Below the pieces are notes generated by a model, which saw nothing but the letters and a program-made list of their open reading frames with translations, was not told where the DNA came from and made no database searches. A program made the translations under genes and the position numbers. 64,000 bases of DNA from Mucilaginibacter dorajii. Lineage in GTDB: Bacteria; Bacteroidota; Bacteroidia; Sphingobacteriales; Sphingobacteriaceae. Numbering within the stretch: the first letter of the stretch is position 1; each line of letters begins with the position of its first letter. The stretch covers positions 1 through 64,000 of the forward strand of contig NZ_JANTYS010000014.1 in assembly GCF_024808255.1 (NCBI RefSeq), in the 5' to 3' direction. Shown piece by piece: positions 1-8,776 of this stretch.

Positions 1-1
1 A

Positions 2-34
2 CTCCTTGCTGAGAAATTCAACGAAAACAGATAA
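2..34 (+). CDS. 3' end of an unidentified gene (partial)
   Basis: One frame is open from the window edge to a TAA at 32-34 and would end in LLAEKFNENR. A good rho-independent terminator follows 28 bases later, as expected for the end of a real gene. Ten residues are too few to name a family, and chance cannot be excluded. Confidence 0.35.
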   Translation, partial: LLAEKFNENR

Positions 35-61
35 ACATGGAGCCAATACGTTGCAAACATA

Positions 62-103
62 GAGGCCGCATCATTTGAATTATGATACGGCCTCGATTTT
101 TTT
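62..103 (+). terminator. Rho-independent terminator
   Basis: The arms GAGGCCGCATCAT (62-74) and ATGATACGGCCTC (82-94) pair with a single mismatch around a 7-base loop. A run of seven T follows at 97-103. It would end transcription of the gene whose last codons are at 2-34. Confidence 0.8.
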
Positions 104-110
104 GTGGAGC

Positions 111-217
111 AGTATCAAGTAGTCAGTATCAAGTATCAAGATTTTTAATTGTATCAAGATGGAAGGGCCCTTCTTTTTCTTTTCTGTCTTGATACTTGAT
201 ACTAATTACTTGATACT
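111..217. repeat. Long inverted repeat built of TATCAAG units
   Basis: Two 31-base arms, 111-141 and 187-217, are inverted copies with only two mismatches. Each contains three AGTATCAAG-like units. The spacer holds a perfect 12-bp palindrome, GAAGGGCCCTTC, at 162-173. The right arm runs into the 3' end of the DinB-like gene and supplies its last few codons and stop. Confidence 0.75.
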
Positions 218-735
218 AAATTCGCTTTATCCTGATATTCACCACTTAAAACATCGGCGCTTGGGCCGTAGCTTCCAGGGATGGGGATGTTGAGCAAGCG
301 CAAAAACACACCTAATTGCGCACGGTGATGCACCAACTGGCATAATGCCACCCTGATAACCCCAATTTTGTTGTAGCGCTGTAGTATCTGGTCGCCATTG
401 CTTAATATCCAGGGTTTTAATAACTCCTCTTCGGTTGTGCTTTCCAAAGCGGCTTTTCCCTGGGCTAACGATTTTTCAAATATATCCAACAAATCCTGGG
501 TAGTTTCGGCTTTACCCGGATCGTAAGGACTTTCGGCAAAATTTAAACCATCGGTATGTACGCCAAGTGCTACCCAGTTGGGCACATCGGCAATATGAAC
601 CGCAAGTGTTTCAATGTTCATGCTTTTGGGATGTGGCTGCCATTTAAATTTATCGGCCGGTACAATTTCAAGCATTTTACGGGTGATTTGGGCTTCCTGC
701 TCCATTTCCTTTAATAACATTGGGATGATTTCCAT
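202..735 (-). CDS. DinB family protein (metal-dependent four-helix bundle)
   Basis: The 177-residue protein looks like a DinB/YfiT-type helical-bundle protein, a family of small cytosolic proteins with a metal site usually made by three histidines. Candidate ligands are His47 (LAVHIADVP) and His136/His137 (QLVHHRAQLG), the second lying in the usual C-terminal HxxQLG-like helix. Some relatives are thiol-dependent transferases, others are damage-inducible with no known reaction, so no substrate can be assigned. It is a single gene divergent from the polysaccharide deacetylase. Its last residues (LVSSN) are encoded by the right arm of the inverted repeat at 111-217, so the C-terminus appears to have been reshaped by the repeat. 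Family assignment is firm, function is not. Confidence 0.82.
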   Translation of the reverse strand: MEIIPMLLKEMEQEAQITRKMLEIVPADKFKWQPHPKSMNIETLAVHIADVPNWVALGVHTDGLNFAESPYDPGKAETTQDLLDIFEKSLAQGKAALESTTEEELLKPWILSNGDQILQRYNKIGVIRVALCQLVHHRAQLGVFLRLLNIPIPGSYGPSADVLSGEYQDKANLVSSN

Positions 736-903
736 AGCGTTTTGTTTTTTGATTATGATTCAAAGTAACAACTGCCGAGTGACAGCCCTATGTCAGCAGG
801 ATTTTATAAAAGAAGAATTAATTTTTTGATTAAATGATTTATGGAGGCATTTTATTAAAAACTAATTGGTTAACTTATATTTAGTCAATTATTAATCGGT
901 TTT

Positions 904-1683
904 ATGAGGAAAATATTATTGGGGTTGCTATTGATCAGCGGCTTTGTTGTAAGTGCCCAGTCGCGCAAAAAGGTAGTGATCATGCTTACTTATGACGACG
1001 CGATAGCGTCGCAGTTAAATGTTGCCATACCGCAACTGGATTCTATGGGGTTTAAGGCAACTTTTTTCCTGATGGGGAACATCGGGAAAGCTACCATTCC
1101 GCAGTGGCGGAAGGTCGCGTTAAAAGGGCACGAACTGGCTAACCATTCGCTGTACCATCCATGTTTACTTACTACAGTTAAAGCAAACCAGGCAAATAAC
1201 TCGGGCGCTTATACGGTATATATGATGATCCGCGAAATTGGCGAAATGAATAATCTTTTGTTTGCAGTGGATGGTAAAACCGTGCCCCGCACTTACGCTT
1301 ACCCTTGTACCGAGGTTTCGGTTGGTGGTGTCAATTATGTCGATTCGTTAAGAAAGGCGGGGTTAGTTAAATATGCACGCATAGGCGGTGGCAACGATGC
1401 CATCATTACAGATGTTAAAAAGATTGATCCTTTACAGGTACCGGCCTGGGGCGTTCCTGCGGGCGTTACCGGCGACGAGCTGATAGCTTTTGTTAAAAAG
1501 GTACAGCAAAGCGGCATTGCCGGCGTGTTGATGTTTCACGGTGTAGGCGGCGATTATATTACTACACCCGCGGCGGCGCACAGGCAATTACTGGCTTATT
1601 TAAAGCAGCATCAAAATGAGATAGAAGTGACCACGTTTCGGCAGGGGATGGATGGGGTTGCCGCTGCAAATCACAATCAATAA
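904..1683 (+). CDS. Secreted polysaccharide deacetylase family protein
   Basis: The 259-residue protein starts with a cleavable signal peptide (MRKILLGLLLISGFVVSAQS), so it acts in the periplasm or outside the cell. The NodB fold is recognised by motif 1 at residues 29-32 (TYDD, catalytic base and metal Asp) and motif 2 at 81-86 (HSLYHP, two metal His). FHGVG near residue 210 gives the late catalytic His. The family removes N- or O-acetyl groups from glycans such as chitin oligomers, peptidoglycan or xylan; the substrate cannot be read from sequence. The rhamnosidase gene follows within 25 bases on the same strand, suggesting co-transcription and a role in plant or microbial glycan breakdown. 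Confidence 0.85.
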   Translation: MRKILLGLLLISGFVVSAQSRKKVVIMLTYDDAIASQLNVAIPQLDSMGFKATFFLMGNIGKATIPQWRKVALKGHELANHSLYHPCLLTTVKANQANNSGAYTVYMMIREIGEMNNLLFAVDGKTVPRTYAYPCTEVSVGGVNYVDSLRKAGLVKYARIGGGNDAIITDVKKIDPLQVPAWGVPAGVTGDELIAFVKKVQQSGIAGVLMFHGVGGDYITTPAAAHRQLLAYLKQHQNEIEVTTFRQGMDGVAAANHNQ

Positions 1684-1706
1684 CATTGGTTTCTCCAATT
1701 ATAATC

Positions 1707-4439
1707 ATGAAACATATTTTAACCTGCCTGTTATTTTTATTGCCGGTTGTGTGCCTGGCGCAAACCCCCATTGTTGAAAGCTTAACCGCCGACTACCTGG
1801 TTAACCCCATCGGTACGGATATTGCCCATCCCCGGTTAAGCTGGAAAATTGTAAGCACCGAAAAGAATACCCTGCAACAGGCCTACACCATAGTTGTAGC
1901 TACAGACGCTTCTTTTTCATCGGGCAAAACAGTATGGAATACCGGGAGAATTAGTTCCGATTCCTCGGTATTGGTTACCTATAATGGCGCGGCTTTAAAA
2001 TCGGCCACGCGTTATTATTGGCGGGTAAAAATATGGGATAACCATAACCACGCCTCGGCCTGGAGCAAACCTGCCTATTTTGAAACCGGCTTTTTTAACA
2101 CTACCGACTGGACAGCCAGCTGGATACAGCCCAAGCAGGATAGCGCGCGCTTACAGCCGGCATTAATGCTGCGTAAACAATTCAACGCTTCAAAAAAGAT
2201 CCTATCGGCCAGGGTATATGCTACCGCCCGCGGTTTATATGAATTATACATTAACGGCAACAAAGTAGGCGACCAGCAGCTTACTCCCGGATGGACCGAA
2301 TACAAAAAACGCCTGCAGTACCAGGTATATGATGTTACCGCCATGCTACAGCAGGGCGATAACGTAATAGGTGCCATGCTTGGCGAGGGTTGGTTTAAAG
2401 GCGAATTGGCTTATAAAAGCAACTGGGGCTTTTGGTGCAAAAACCTGGCTTTATTATGCCAGTTGCAAATTACTTATACCGATGGCTCAACGGCGGTGAT
2501 CAACTCTGATGGTTCATGGAAAAGCACCCAAAACAGCCCCGTAACCCTCAACGGAATTTATGATGGTGAAAATTACGATGCCCGCAAGGAAATACCCGGC
2601 TGGGCAGCCAAAGGCTTTAACGATGCCGCCTGGACGCCTGTTGATGTTATCAACGCTGATAAGAAAATATTGGTAGGGGTGCAAAGTGTACCGGTACGCC
2701 GTATTATGGAGCTAAAGCCTATCGGTATTTTTAAAAGCCCCAAGGGCACCCAGATAGTTGACTTTGGGCAGGATATGACCGGTTGGGTACGCCTTAAAGT
2801 AACAGGCCCTGCCGGCACCCACATCAGGATAAGGCATGCCGAGGTGCTTGATAAGTTCGGTGAGTTTTATACCGAAAACCTGCGCGGGGCCACGGCTACG
2901 CTCAATTATACCTTGAAAGGTGGTGGTACTGAAATTCATGAACCTCATTTTACTTTTTTTGGTTTCCGTTATATCGCTGTTGAAGGTTTCCCCGGCGAAA
3001 TTAAGCCCGAGAATTTTACAGCCGTAGTGGTGCACTCAGATATGGCCGCAACCGGGCAGTTTACCTGCTCAGATACCATGATCAACAAGCTGCAGCACAA
3101 TATTCAGTGGGGACAAAAGGGGAATTTCCTGGATATCCCTACCGATTGCCCGCAACGCGACGAGCGTTTAGGCTGGACGGGCGATGCGCAGGTGTTTAGT
3201 CGTACGGCGGCATTTAACATGAACGTAGCGCCATTTTTTGCCAAATGGATGAAAGATGTTGCTGCCGATCAGTTTGCTGACGGAGGTATCCCGTTTGTGG
3301 TGCCCGATGTTTTGCAAACCAACCATGCCACATCTGCCGGTTGGGGCGATGTATCTGTTATTGTACCGTGGACAATGTACCAGGTTTATGCCGATAAACG
3401 TATCCTGCAAACGCAATATCCAAGCATGAAAGCTTATGTAGATAAGATCATTAAAAGCGCGGGCGAAAATCGGATCTGGAAGGGAGGCAGCGTTTTTGGC
3501 GACTGGTTGTTCTATCGCCCTGGCATTTATGATTTCTCTGAACCCAATGGCTATACAAGTCCCGATTTAATTGCAACAGCATTTTACGCCTACTCGGCTA
3601 AATTGTTGAGCCAGTCGGCAGGTGTTTTGGGTAATACAGCCGATGAAAAGAAATACGGCGATATTTTTGAGTCGGTAAAAAAAGCCTTCATCCACAACTA
3701 CATGACCGAAACGGGCCGCATTTTTGCCGACTCACAAACCGGCTATGTGCTGGCGCTTAAGTTTGGCCTGGTACCTGATAGCTTGAAAAGCAAGGCAGCT
3801 GCTTATTTGGTCGATGATGTGCGCAGCCGTAACAATCACTTGTCAACCGGCTTTTTAGGTACGCCTTACCTATGCCAGGTATTATCGCAAAACGGACATG
3901 CTAAGGTGGCTTATGATCTGCTGTTACAAAAAACATATCCATCGTGGCTATATCCCGTAAAAATGGGTGCCACCACCATTTGGGAACGCTGGGATGGTAT
4001 TAAAACCGATAGCACTTTTCAGGATAAAGGCATGAATTCATTTAACCACTATTCTTACGGCGCCGTTGGCGATTGGATGTACCAGAATGTAGCTGGTATT
4101 CAAATAGGTAAGCCGGGCTACAAACAAATTATACTTAACCCACAGCCTACCTCAAAATTTACCTATGCCAAAGCCACGCTCGAAACCATGTATGGCCAAA
4201 TCCTATCGGCCTGGGATGTAAAGGACGATCAAATGCAGGTTCATGTGGTAGTGCCGGTTAATACAACCGCCACGCTCAACCTGCCGCAAGCCCGTGTCGA
4301 AGATGTTAAACAAGATGGCAAGCCATTGACGGGTTCGCCGGTAACGGATGCAGATGGGGTAACTGTTCAATTGGGATCGGGAGAGTATATGTTTAGTTAT
4401 CCCTGGGTGCAGGTAAAGGAGCCGGTGAAGGCTAAATAA
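1707..4439 (+). CDS. Alpha-L-rhamnosidase, glycoside hydrolase family 78
   Basis: This 910-residue secreted enzyme should release terminal alpha-L-rhamnose from pectin side chains, saponins or flavonoid glycosides. The ATG at 1707 gives a clean signal peptide (MKHILTCLLFLLPVVCLAQ); a TTG 21 bases upstream would only add residues before it. After an N-terminal Fn3-like region (about 25-125) come the beta-sandwich modules and an (alpha/alpha)6 barrel. The GH78 signature CPQRDERLGWTGDAQ is near residue 485 and carries acidic active-site residues. A C-terminal beta domain ends the protein. Length and domain order are normal for the family. It follows the deacetylase gene closely and precedes a TPR protein gene by about 50 bases. 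Confidence 0.93.
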   Translation: MKHILTCLLFLLPVVCLAQTPIVESLTADYLVNPIGTDIAHPRLSWKIVSTEKNTLQQAYTIVVATDASFSSGKTVWNTGRISSDSSVLVTYNGAALKSATRYYWRVKIWDNHNHASAWSKPAYFETGFFNTTDWTASWIQPKQDSARLQPALMLRKQFNASKKILSARVYATARGLYELYINGNKVGDQQLTPGWTEYKKRLQYQVYDVTAMLQQGDNVIGAMLGEGWFKGELAYKSNWGFWCKNLALLCQLQITYTDGSTAVINSDGSWKSTQNSPVTLNGIYDGENYDARKEIPGWAAKGFNDAAWTPVDVINADKKILVGVQSVPVRRIMELKPIGIFKSPKGTQIVDFGQDMTGWVRLKVTGPAGTHIRIRHAEVLDKFGEFYTENLRGATATLNYTLKGGGTEIHEPHFTFFGFRYIAVEGFPGEIKPENFTAVVVHSDMAATGQFTCSDTMINKLQHNIQWGQKGNFLDIPTDCPQRDERLGWTGDAQVFSRTAAFNMNVAPFFAKWMKDVAADQFADGGIPFVVPDVLQTNHATSAGWGDVSVIVPWTMYQVYADKRILQTQYPSMKAYVDKIIKSAGENRIWKGGSVFGDWLFYRPGIYDFSEPNGYTSPDLIATAFYAYSAKLLSQSAGVLGNTADEKKYGDIFESVKKAFIHNYMTETGRIFADSQTGYVLALKFGLVPDSLKSKAAAYLVDDVRSRNNHLSTGFLGTPYLCQVLSQNGHAKVAYDLLLQKTYPSWLYPVKMGATTIWERWDGIKTDSTFQDKGMNSFNHYSYGAVGDWMYQNVAGIQIGKPGYKQIILNPQPTSKFTYAKATLETMYGQILSAWDVKDDQMQVHVVVPVNTTATLNLPQARVEDVKQDGKPLTGSPVTDADGVTVQLGSGEYMFSYPWVQVKEPVKAK

Positions 4440-4492
4440 ACTGAAAATATTTTTTAATTAAGGTGTTTGGTTATCTTTATCCAACAATAATA

Positions 4493-5776
4493 ATGATGAC
4501 CAAACACCTAAATCATAAGGGGATAATTGTATTGATCGCCCTGCTGTTCAGCGTTAAAACATATGGCAATATCAACGCCATCGATTTTACTAAGGTTAAC
4601 ACCCCTGCCAATCTCAAAGCAAACGTTAAATTTTTACAGGATCATTTAGGTTTGTATGACCATTGGGTGCATGAATGGAAGGCGGGCACAAGAAAAGATG
4701 ATGTAATAACATCACTTTCGGCATTGTATGACGGGCTTGATAAACAGCAAGACAAAAACGTAGAAACTTACCTGCTTTTGGGTGATATTGCCCATTACCT
4801 GTACAATATTGAACTGGAGCCTTGTTACAAAAAGGCGCTTGATAATTACACCAGTGCAACGCAGCTGGCCCCAACTGATTACCGCACTTTTTGGTTTTTG
4901 GGCAACCATTATGCATTGTCGGCACAGCCCGAAAAATCTATCGAAACATATCAATTGGCTTTAAACATTAAACCGCAAAATATAAGCGGGCATTTTTGGT
5001 TTGATTATGCTTTTGCCACGTTAACTGCTGGTATGCCAAGTACGGCTAAATTTGCTGTTTCGCAATCTATTAAGTTGTTTGGTCATGCCAATGATGTAAG
5101 TAAGGCTACCTTGCAATCATTAAATGCAAGCTTAAAACAGCCGCCTAAAGATACAAGTTTGCTGGCAAAGGATATCTGGTCGCTGGCAGGTAAACAAGGC
5201 GGTAAATATATTATCGCCAACCGGCTTATTGGTACCCGTATGGCTACAGACAGCACATGGGGCGTTTCCACTAATAGCTATGAAAACCAGGTTACCGCCA
5301 TCAGTTTCAAACCAACTACTATCATCAGTAAAATAAGCAATAAGCCTATTGATTACAGTATATTGGTCATGGCCAAAATACCAAAGTCAGGGCAGTCTTT
5401 AAGCGATTTCATGTCGGTTTTTGTAAAGCCGGAATATAAAACCAAACCTGTTCACCTAACCGATAAGTATAAAGATTGTATCACCTATGAAATTACAGAC
5501 CCCGACGTATACCAAAATATAGGCGGCGGGCATATGTACATGATGGCAATTGCCCGGGATGAACCCGAAAACCCTGGCATGCTATTGGAAAGCGCGACAG
5601 GAAATTTAAATCACGGCGAAGCAGGTAAAATAAATTACTACAATATTGGCCAAACCTATTCGCGTTTAAAAGGAAAGTTGTACTACATTGTATTACTGGA
5701 TAGCTGTGGGTATATTCACGATGAATCGCTATCGGTCTTTAAAGATTTTATCGAAAACGGGCTTGTTATCGAGTGA
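4493..5776 (+). CDS. Secreted tetratricopeptide-repeat protein of unknown function
   Basis: About 427 residues. Adjacent ATGs at 4493 and 4496 both lead into a signal peptide (hydrophobic core GIIVLIALLFSV), while the longer frame from a TTG at 4463 has no such logic. Residues about 70-190 hold degenerate TPR helices (for example AHYLYNIELEPCYKKALDNY and PEKSIETYQLALNIKPQN), which normally bind peptides or partner proteins. The C-terminal half is not recognised; it is beta-rich by eye. It is the third gene of a probable transcript with the deacetylase and rhamnosidase and is followed by two strong hairpins. No enzyme motif is visible. Confidence 0.7.
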   Translation: MMTKHLNHKGIIVLIALLFSVKTYGNINAIDFTKVNTPANLKANVKFLQDHLGLYDHWVHEWKAGTRKDDVITSLSALYDGLDKQQDKNVETYLLLGDIAHYLYNIELEPCYKKALDNYTSATQLAPTDYRTFWFLGNHYALSAQPEKSIETYQLALNIKPQNISGHFWFDYAFATLTAGMPSTAKFAVSQSIKLFGHANDVSKATLQSLNASLKQPPKDTSLLAKDIWSLAGKQGGKYIIANRLIGTRMATDSTWGVSTNSYENQVTAISFKPTTIISKISNKPIDYSILVMAKIPKSGQSLSDFMSVFVKPEYKTKPVHLTDKYKDCITYEITDPDVYQNIGGGHMYMMAIARDEPENPGMLLESATGNLNHGEAGKINYYNIGQTYSRLKGKLYYIVLLDSCGYIHDESLSVFKDFIENGLVIE

Positions 5777-5791
5777 TTTTTTATGCCACGC

Positions 5792-5889
5792 AGCTGCTGC
5801 GAGTTTAGCATAGCGTAACTCGCGGCAGCTAAAGGTGGAAATGACAAAACGACGAGAGACTTACGAAGTTTTGAAAACTTCGTAAGTCT
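5792..5889. repeat. Two consecutive palindromes between convergent genes
   Basis: The first (5792-5805 with 5817-5830) pairs 14 bases with one G.U position. The second (5857-5872 with 5874-5889) has perfect 16-base arms around a single base, with core AAGTTTTGAAAACTT. They separate the TPR gene from the convergent DUF3037 gene and may act as a two-way terminator, although neither has a good T-run. The sequence after it (AACTTGTCATGGGTAGG) recurs in the repeat islands at 29.1, 49.7 and 57.5 kb, so this is also repeat debris. Confidence 0.65.
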
Positions 5890-5922
5890 GGGATCTACAA
5901 CTTGTCATGGGTAGGTACCTCC

Positions 5923-6303
5923 TCAAGCCACCAATTGTCCGAACAATTTCACCAGCGTTGCTTCAGCATCAACACATAAGCCCGGATGTACTTTAGAGGC
6001 TTGCACTACTGTGCTGCGGGTAGCTGTAAGCCAACGGAAGCGTGATGGCTGATCAAGCCGCGCAATTGGGCCGCCGTTTGGATCGCCGTTGGTTATGCGC
6101 TCTAAAGAGGCTATGTTGTCTTTAAGGCAATCCAGATCTAAAGTTGGGGCCAGCGTGCTGATCCTGGCATCATCCAGGTGTAACATGGCCTTTAAAAACT
6201 TTTGTTTGGGGCAATAAACAATTACGCCCACATTGATAAATTCTTCACGCTCTACCCTGGGTACAACGCGGATCACGGCGTACTCAAATAACAGATCGGG
6301 CAT
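5923..6303 (-). CDS. DUF3037 domain protein
   Basis: The 126-residue protein matches the DUF3037 pattern: an N-terminal YAVIRVVPRVEREEFINVGV strand-helix block and a central patch rich in acidic and Arg residues. The family has no established biochemical role. It overlaps the 3' end of the upstream HipA-like kinase gene by 20 bases, so the two are translated from one message and probably work together. Pairing of DUF3037 with a HipA-like kinase is, as far as I recall, recurrent in bacteria, which supports a functional partnership. Whether this is a toxin-antitoxin pair or a housekeeping pair cannot be decided here. Confidence 0.8.
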   Translation of the reverse strand: MPDLLFEYAVIRVVPRVEREEFINVGVIVYCPKQKFLKAMLHLDDARISTLAPTLDLDCLKDNIASLERITNGDPNGGPIARLDQPSRFRWLTATRSTVVQASKVHPGLCVDAEATLVKLFGQLVA

Positions 6304-7078
6304 GTTGGGCTTCTTTTATAAATATAGCTGATGATGCTACACGGGTTACTAAAAATTGGGTATAAACATTCCTGCGCTCGGCCGGGGTCCCGTTTCCGGA
6401 GTCGTCGGTTAACCAATCATCCGGGATAACGTTAACAATATTGCTGATCCGTTCGGGTGTTAAAACGACTTTAAATTCAGCATCTACTTCATCTAATAAG
6501 GAAGCCTGCGGCAACAGCACATGGTCTTTAACCTGCACAAAGGGCCGTTTGGCCGATTCTTCCCAATTATGCCATGAATGATGGAAATAAAGGGCCGCGC
6601 CATGGTCAATCAACCAAAGCTCTTTGTGCCACATTAACATATTGGTATTGCGCGGGGTGCGGTCAACATTGGTCAACAAACAATCCAGCCATACAATTTG
6701 CGAAGCCAGTTTGGCATCAAGCGTGTTAACCACCGGGTCATAAGTGATAGCTCCGGATAAATAGTGTAGGGCCAGGTTTAAGCCAACGCTGAATTTAAGC
6801 AGGTCCTGGATCTCTTCATCGGCCTCCGAGCGGCCGAAGGCAGCATCAAGGTTGGCAAATACCAGTTCGGGGATCTTTAAGCCCAGCAGACGGGCAATTT
6901 CGCCGCCAATCAGTTCAGCAATAAGTGCTTTAACGCCCTGGCCGGCCCCCCTAAATTTAAGCACATATAAAAACTCATCGTCACCTTCGGCAATAGCCGG
7001 TAACGAGCCACCCTCACGTAAGGGCGTTACGTAGCGGATCACGTTAATAGTGCGGAGTTGCGGTGGAGTGTAATTCAT
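6284..7078 (-). CDS. HipA-family Ser/Thr kinase-like protein
   Basis: Starting at the ATG whose complement is 7076-7078, the protein has 264 residues; a longer frame reaching 7186 would overlap the divergent sugar-kinase gene and is disfavoured. It has a compact HipA-like kinase core: a Lys-containing N-lobe (EFLYVLKFRG), a catalytic-loop-like NVDRTPRNTNML with the catalytic Asp and two Asn, and a metal-binding LIDHGAAL replacing DFG. It lacks the N-terminal domain of full-length HipA and no HipB-like antitoxin is nearby. Classical HipA phosphorylates glutamyl-tRNA synthetase; this short branch has no proven substrate. It shares a transcript with the DUF3037 gene. Confidence 0.78.
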   Translation of the reverse strand: MNYTPPQLRTINVIRYVTPLREGGSLPAIAEGDDEFLYVLKFRGAGQGVKALIAELIGGEIARLLGLKIPELVFANLDAAFGRSEADEEIQDLLKFSVGLNLALHYLSGAITYDPVVNTLDAKLASQIVWLDCLLTNVDRTPRNTNMLMWHKELWLIDHGAALYFHHSWHNWEESAKRPFVQVKDHVLLPQASLLDEVDAEFKVVLTPERISNIVNVIPDDWLTDDSGNGTPAERRNVYTQFLVTRVASSAIFIKEAQHARSVI

Positions 7079-7176
7079 AGTCCGGGTGAAAATTAGGGCA
7101 AATTTTTCAAAAATCGGTAATGTGATCTTTATTTGCCTTGTGCCAAAGATAAATCCTATTTTGTGCCGATAATCAT

Positions 7177-8673
7177 ATGCAGGCATATATTTTAGGAATA
7201 GACATTGGCACGGGCAGCACCAAAGCTGTGGCAGTTGCTTTAACTGGCGAATCGCTTGGGGTAACGCAGCAGCATTATCCTATCAGCAGTCCCCAACCGG
7301 GTTACAGCGAACAGGATCCGTTGGCGATTTGGGATGCCTTTGTGAAATGTTTTCAGGAAATTGTGTTAAAAATTGGCTATGCCCCGGCGGCGGTTAGCTT
7401 TAGCAGTGCCATGCATAGCATTATTCCTGTTGATGAAGCGGGGGCACCACTGGCCCCCATGATCACCTGGGCCGATTCCAGAAGCGAAGACGTTGCCCTG
7501 AATTTAAGGGAATCTGCCCAGGCAGAAGAGATCTATCGCATTACCGGAACGGCTATACATGCCATGTCACCATTATGCAAACTCATCTGGTTTCGGGAAA
7601 ATAACCCTGTACTTTTTAGCCAAACACATCAGTTTATCGGCATCAAAGAGTTTATCTGGTTTAAGCTGTTTCATGTTTTTGAGGTTGATTATTCTATCGC
7701 TTCGGCAACCGGTTTGTTTGATATTTTAAAGCTGGATTGGAGCGTTGAAGCTTGCGCGTTGGCCGGTATTTCAACCGGGAAATTATCACGACCTGTAAAT
7801 ACCACCTATTACCGGGAAAGTTTAAATATCGATTTAGCAACTTTGCTAAACATTTCAGCAGATACTAAATTTTTTGCCGGCGCAAGCGATGGCTGCTGTG
7901 CCAACCTGGGCAGCCACACCACCGGACCGGGCATCGCGGCCCTTACCATTGGCACCAGCGGCGCGGTAAGAATTACCAGTGCTAAACCGGTTTACAATTT
8001 TGAAGGTATGACCTTTAATTACCTGCTTAATGAACAAACCTATGTTTGTGGCGGCGCGGTAAATAATGGAGGTATTGCCATTAACTGGCTGCTCAAAAAC
8101 TTTCTGCAAAAAGAACAACTTTCGGGTGCCGATTACGACCAGCTGTTTAACACGATTGAAAGTGTACCGGCCGGCAGCGATGGACTCATCTTTTTGCCCT
8201 ACCTGTATGGCGAACGGGCACCAATCTGGGATACCAAAACCAGCGGTGCCTATATCAATATTAAACCTGCACATACGCAAGCACATTTTTTGCGGGCTGC
8301 GCTGGAAGGCGTTTGTTTTGCTTTGTACAACGTGCTAAAAACGGTAGAGGATGCCTCGGTTACCATTACCCAGGTAAACATTAGCGGAGGTTTTGTGAGT
8401 TCGGTAGTGTGGACGCAGGTTTTGGCCGATATCACCGGTAAAAAACTGGCCGTTTTGCAAAACGAAGATGCATCGGCAGTAGGGGCTATTTACCTTGCCG
8501 CAAAGATTCTGTATCCCGCTGATTATGCTGCGCTAACATCAATCGGCCACCAAACCATTATACAACCCAATCCCGGCAATCACCAATTGTATAACAGGAT
8601 GTTTGTAATATTTAAAAAACTGTACCAGGATCTGAAAGGATCAATGCACCGGTTGAACGATTTAGGTATTTAA
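7177..8673 (+). CDS. gntK: FGGY-family carbohydrate kinase, probably gluconokinase
   Basis: The 498-residue protein has the FGGY sugar-kinase fold: phosphate-1 motif GIDIGTGSTKAVAV at residues 7-20, YSEQDP near residue 45, a mid-protein Asp/Gly region (FAGASDGCCANLG) and the C-terminal nucleotide motif NISGGFVSSVVWTQVLADI. It transfers the ATP gamma phosphate to a sugar or sugar acid in the cytosol. The N-terminal block resembles the GntK branch, so D-gluconate to 6-phosphogluconate is most likely; xylulose or another pentulose is the main alternative. No gluconate permease or 6-phosphogluconate dehydrogenase is adjacent. The stop codon abuts a palindromic repeat. Confidence 0.82.
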   Translation: MQAYILGIDIGTGSTKAVAVALTGESLGVTQQHYPISSPQPGYSEQDPLAIWDAFVKCFQEIVLKIGYAPAAVSFSSAMHSIIPVDEAGAPLAPMITWADSRSEDVALNLRESAQAEEIYRITGTAIHAMSPLCKLIWFRENNPVLFSQTHQFIGIKEFIWFKLFHVFEVDYSIASATGLFDILKLDWSVEACALAGISTGKLSRPVNTTYYRESLNIDLATLLNISADTKFFAGASDGCCANLGSHTTGPGIAALTIGTSGAVRITSAKPVYNFEGMTFNYLLNEQTYVCGGAVNNGGIAINWLLKNFLQKEQLSGADYDQLFNTIESVPAGSDGLIFLPYLYGERAPIWDTKTSGAYINIKPAHTQAHFLRAALEGVCFALYNVLKTVEDASVTITQVNISGGFVSSVVWTQVLADITGKKLAVLQNEDASAVGAIYLAAKILYPADYAALTSIGHQTIIQPNPGNHQLYNRMFVIFKKLYQDLKGSMHRLNDLGI

Positions 8674-8675
8674 CG

Positions 8676-8770
8676 TTTTGTAGAGACGCATATTTGCGTC
8701 TCCCGTGTGCAAATCCGATTTGCAAATTCGCTCTGTACAGCGTGAGACGCAAATATGCGCCTCTACAAAA
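8676..8770. repeat. GTAGAGACGC palindromic repeat, copy 1
   Basis: Outer arms TTTTGTAGAGACGC (from 8676) and its complement (to 8770) enclose inner GACGCATATTTGCGTC-type palindromes. Related copies lie at 24753-24863 and 47821-47933. It fills the whole gap between the convergent gntK and sphingomyelin-synthase-like genes and could serve as a two-way terminator. Confidence 0.8.
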
Positions 8771-8776
8771 AAAACG

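Noticed and set aside
7079..7186. 36-codon extension of the HipA-like kinase
   Set aside because: It overlaps the start of the divergent sugar-kinase gene and adds no conserved residues.
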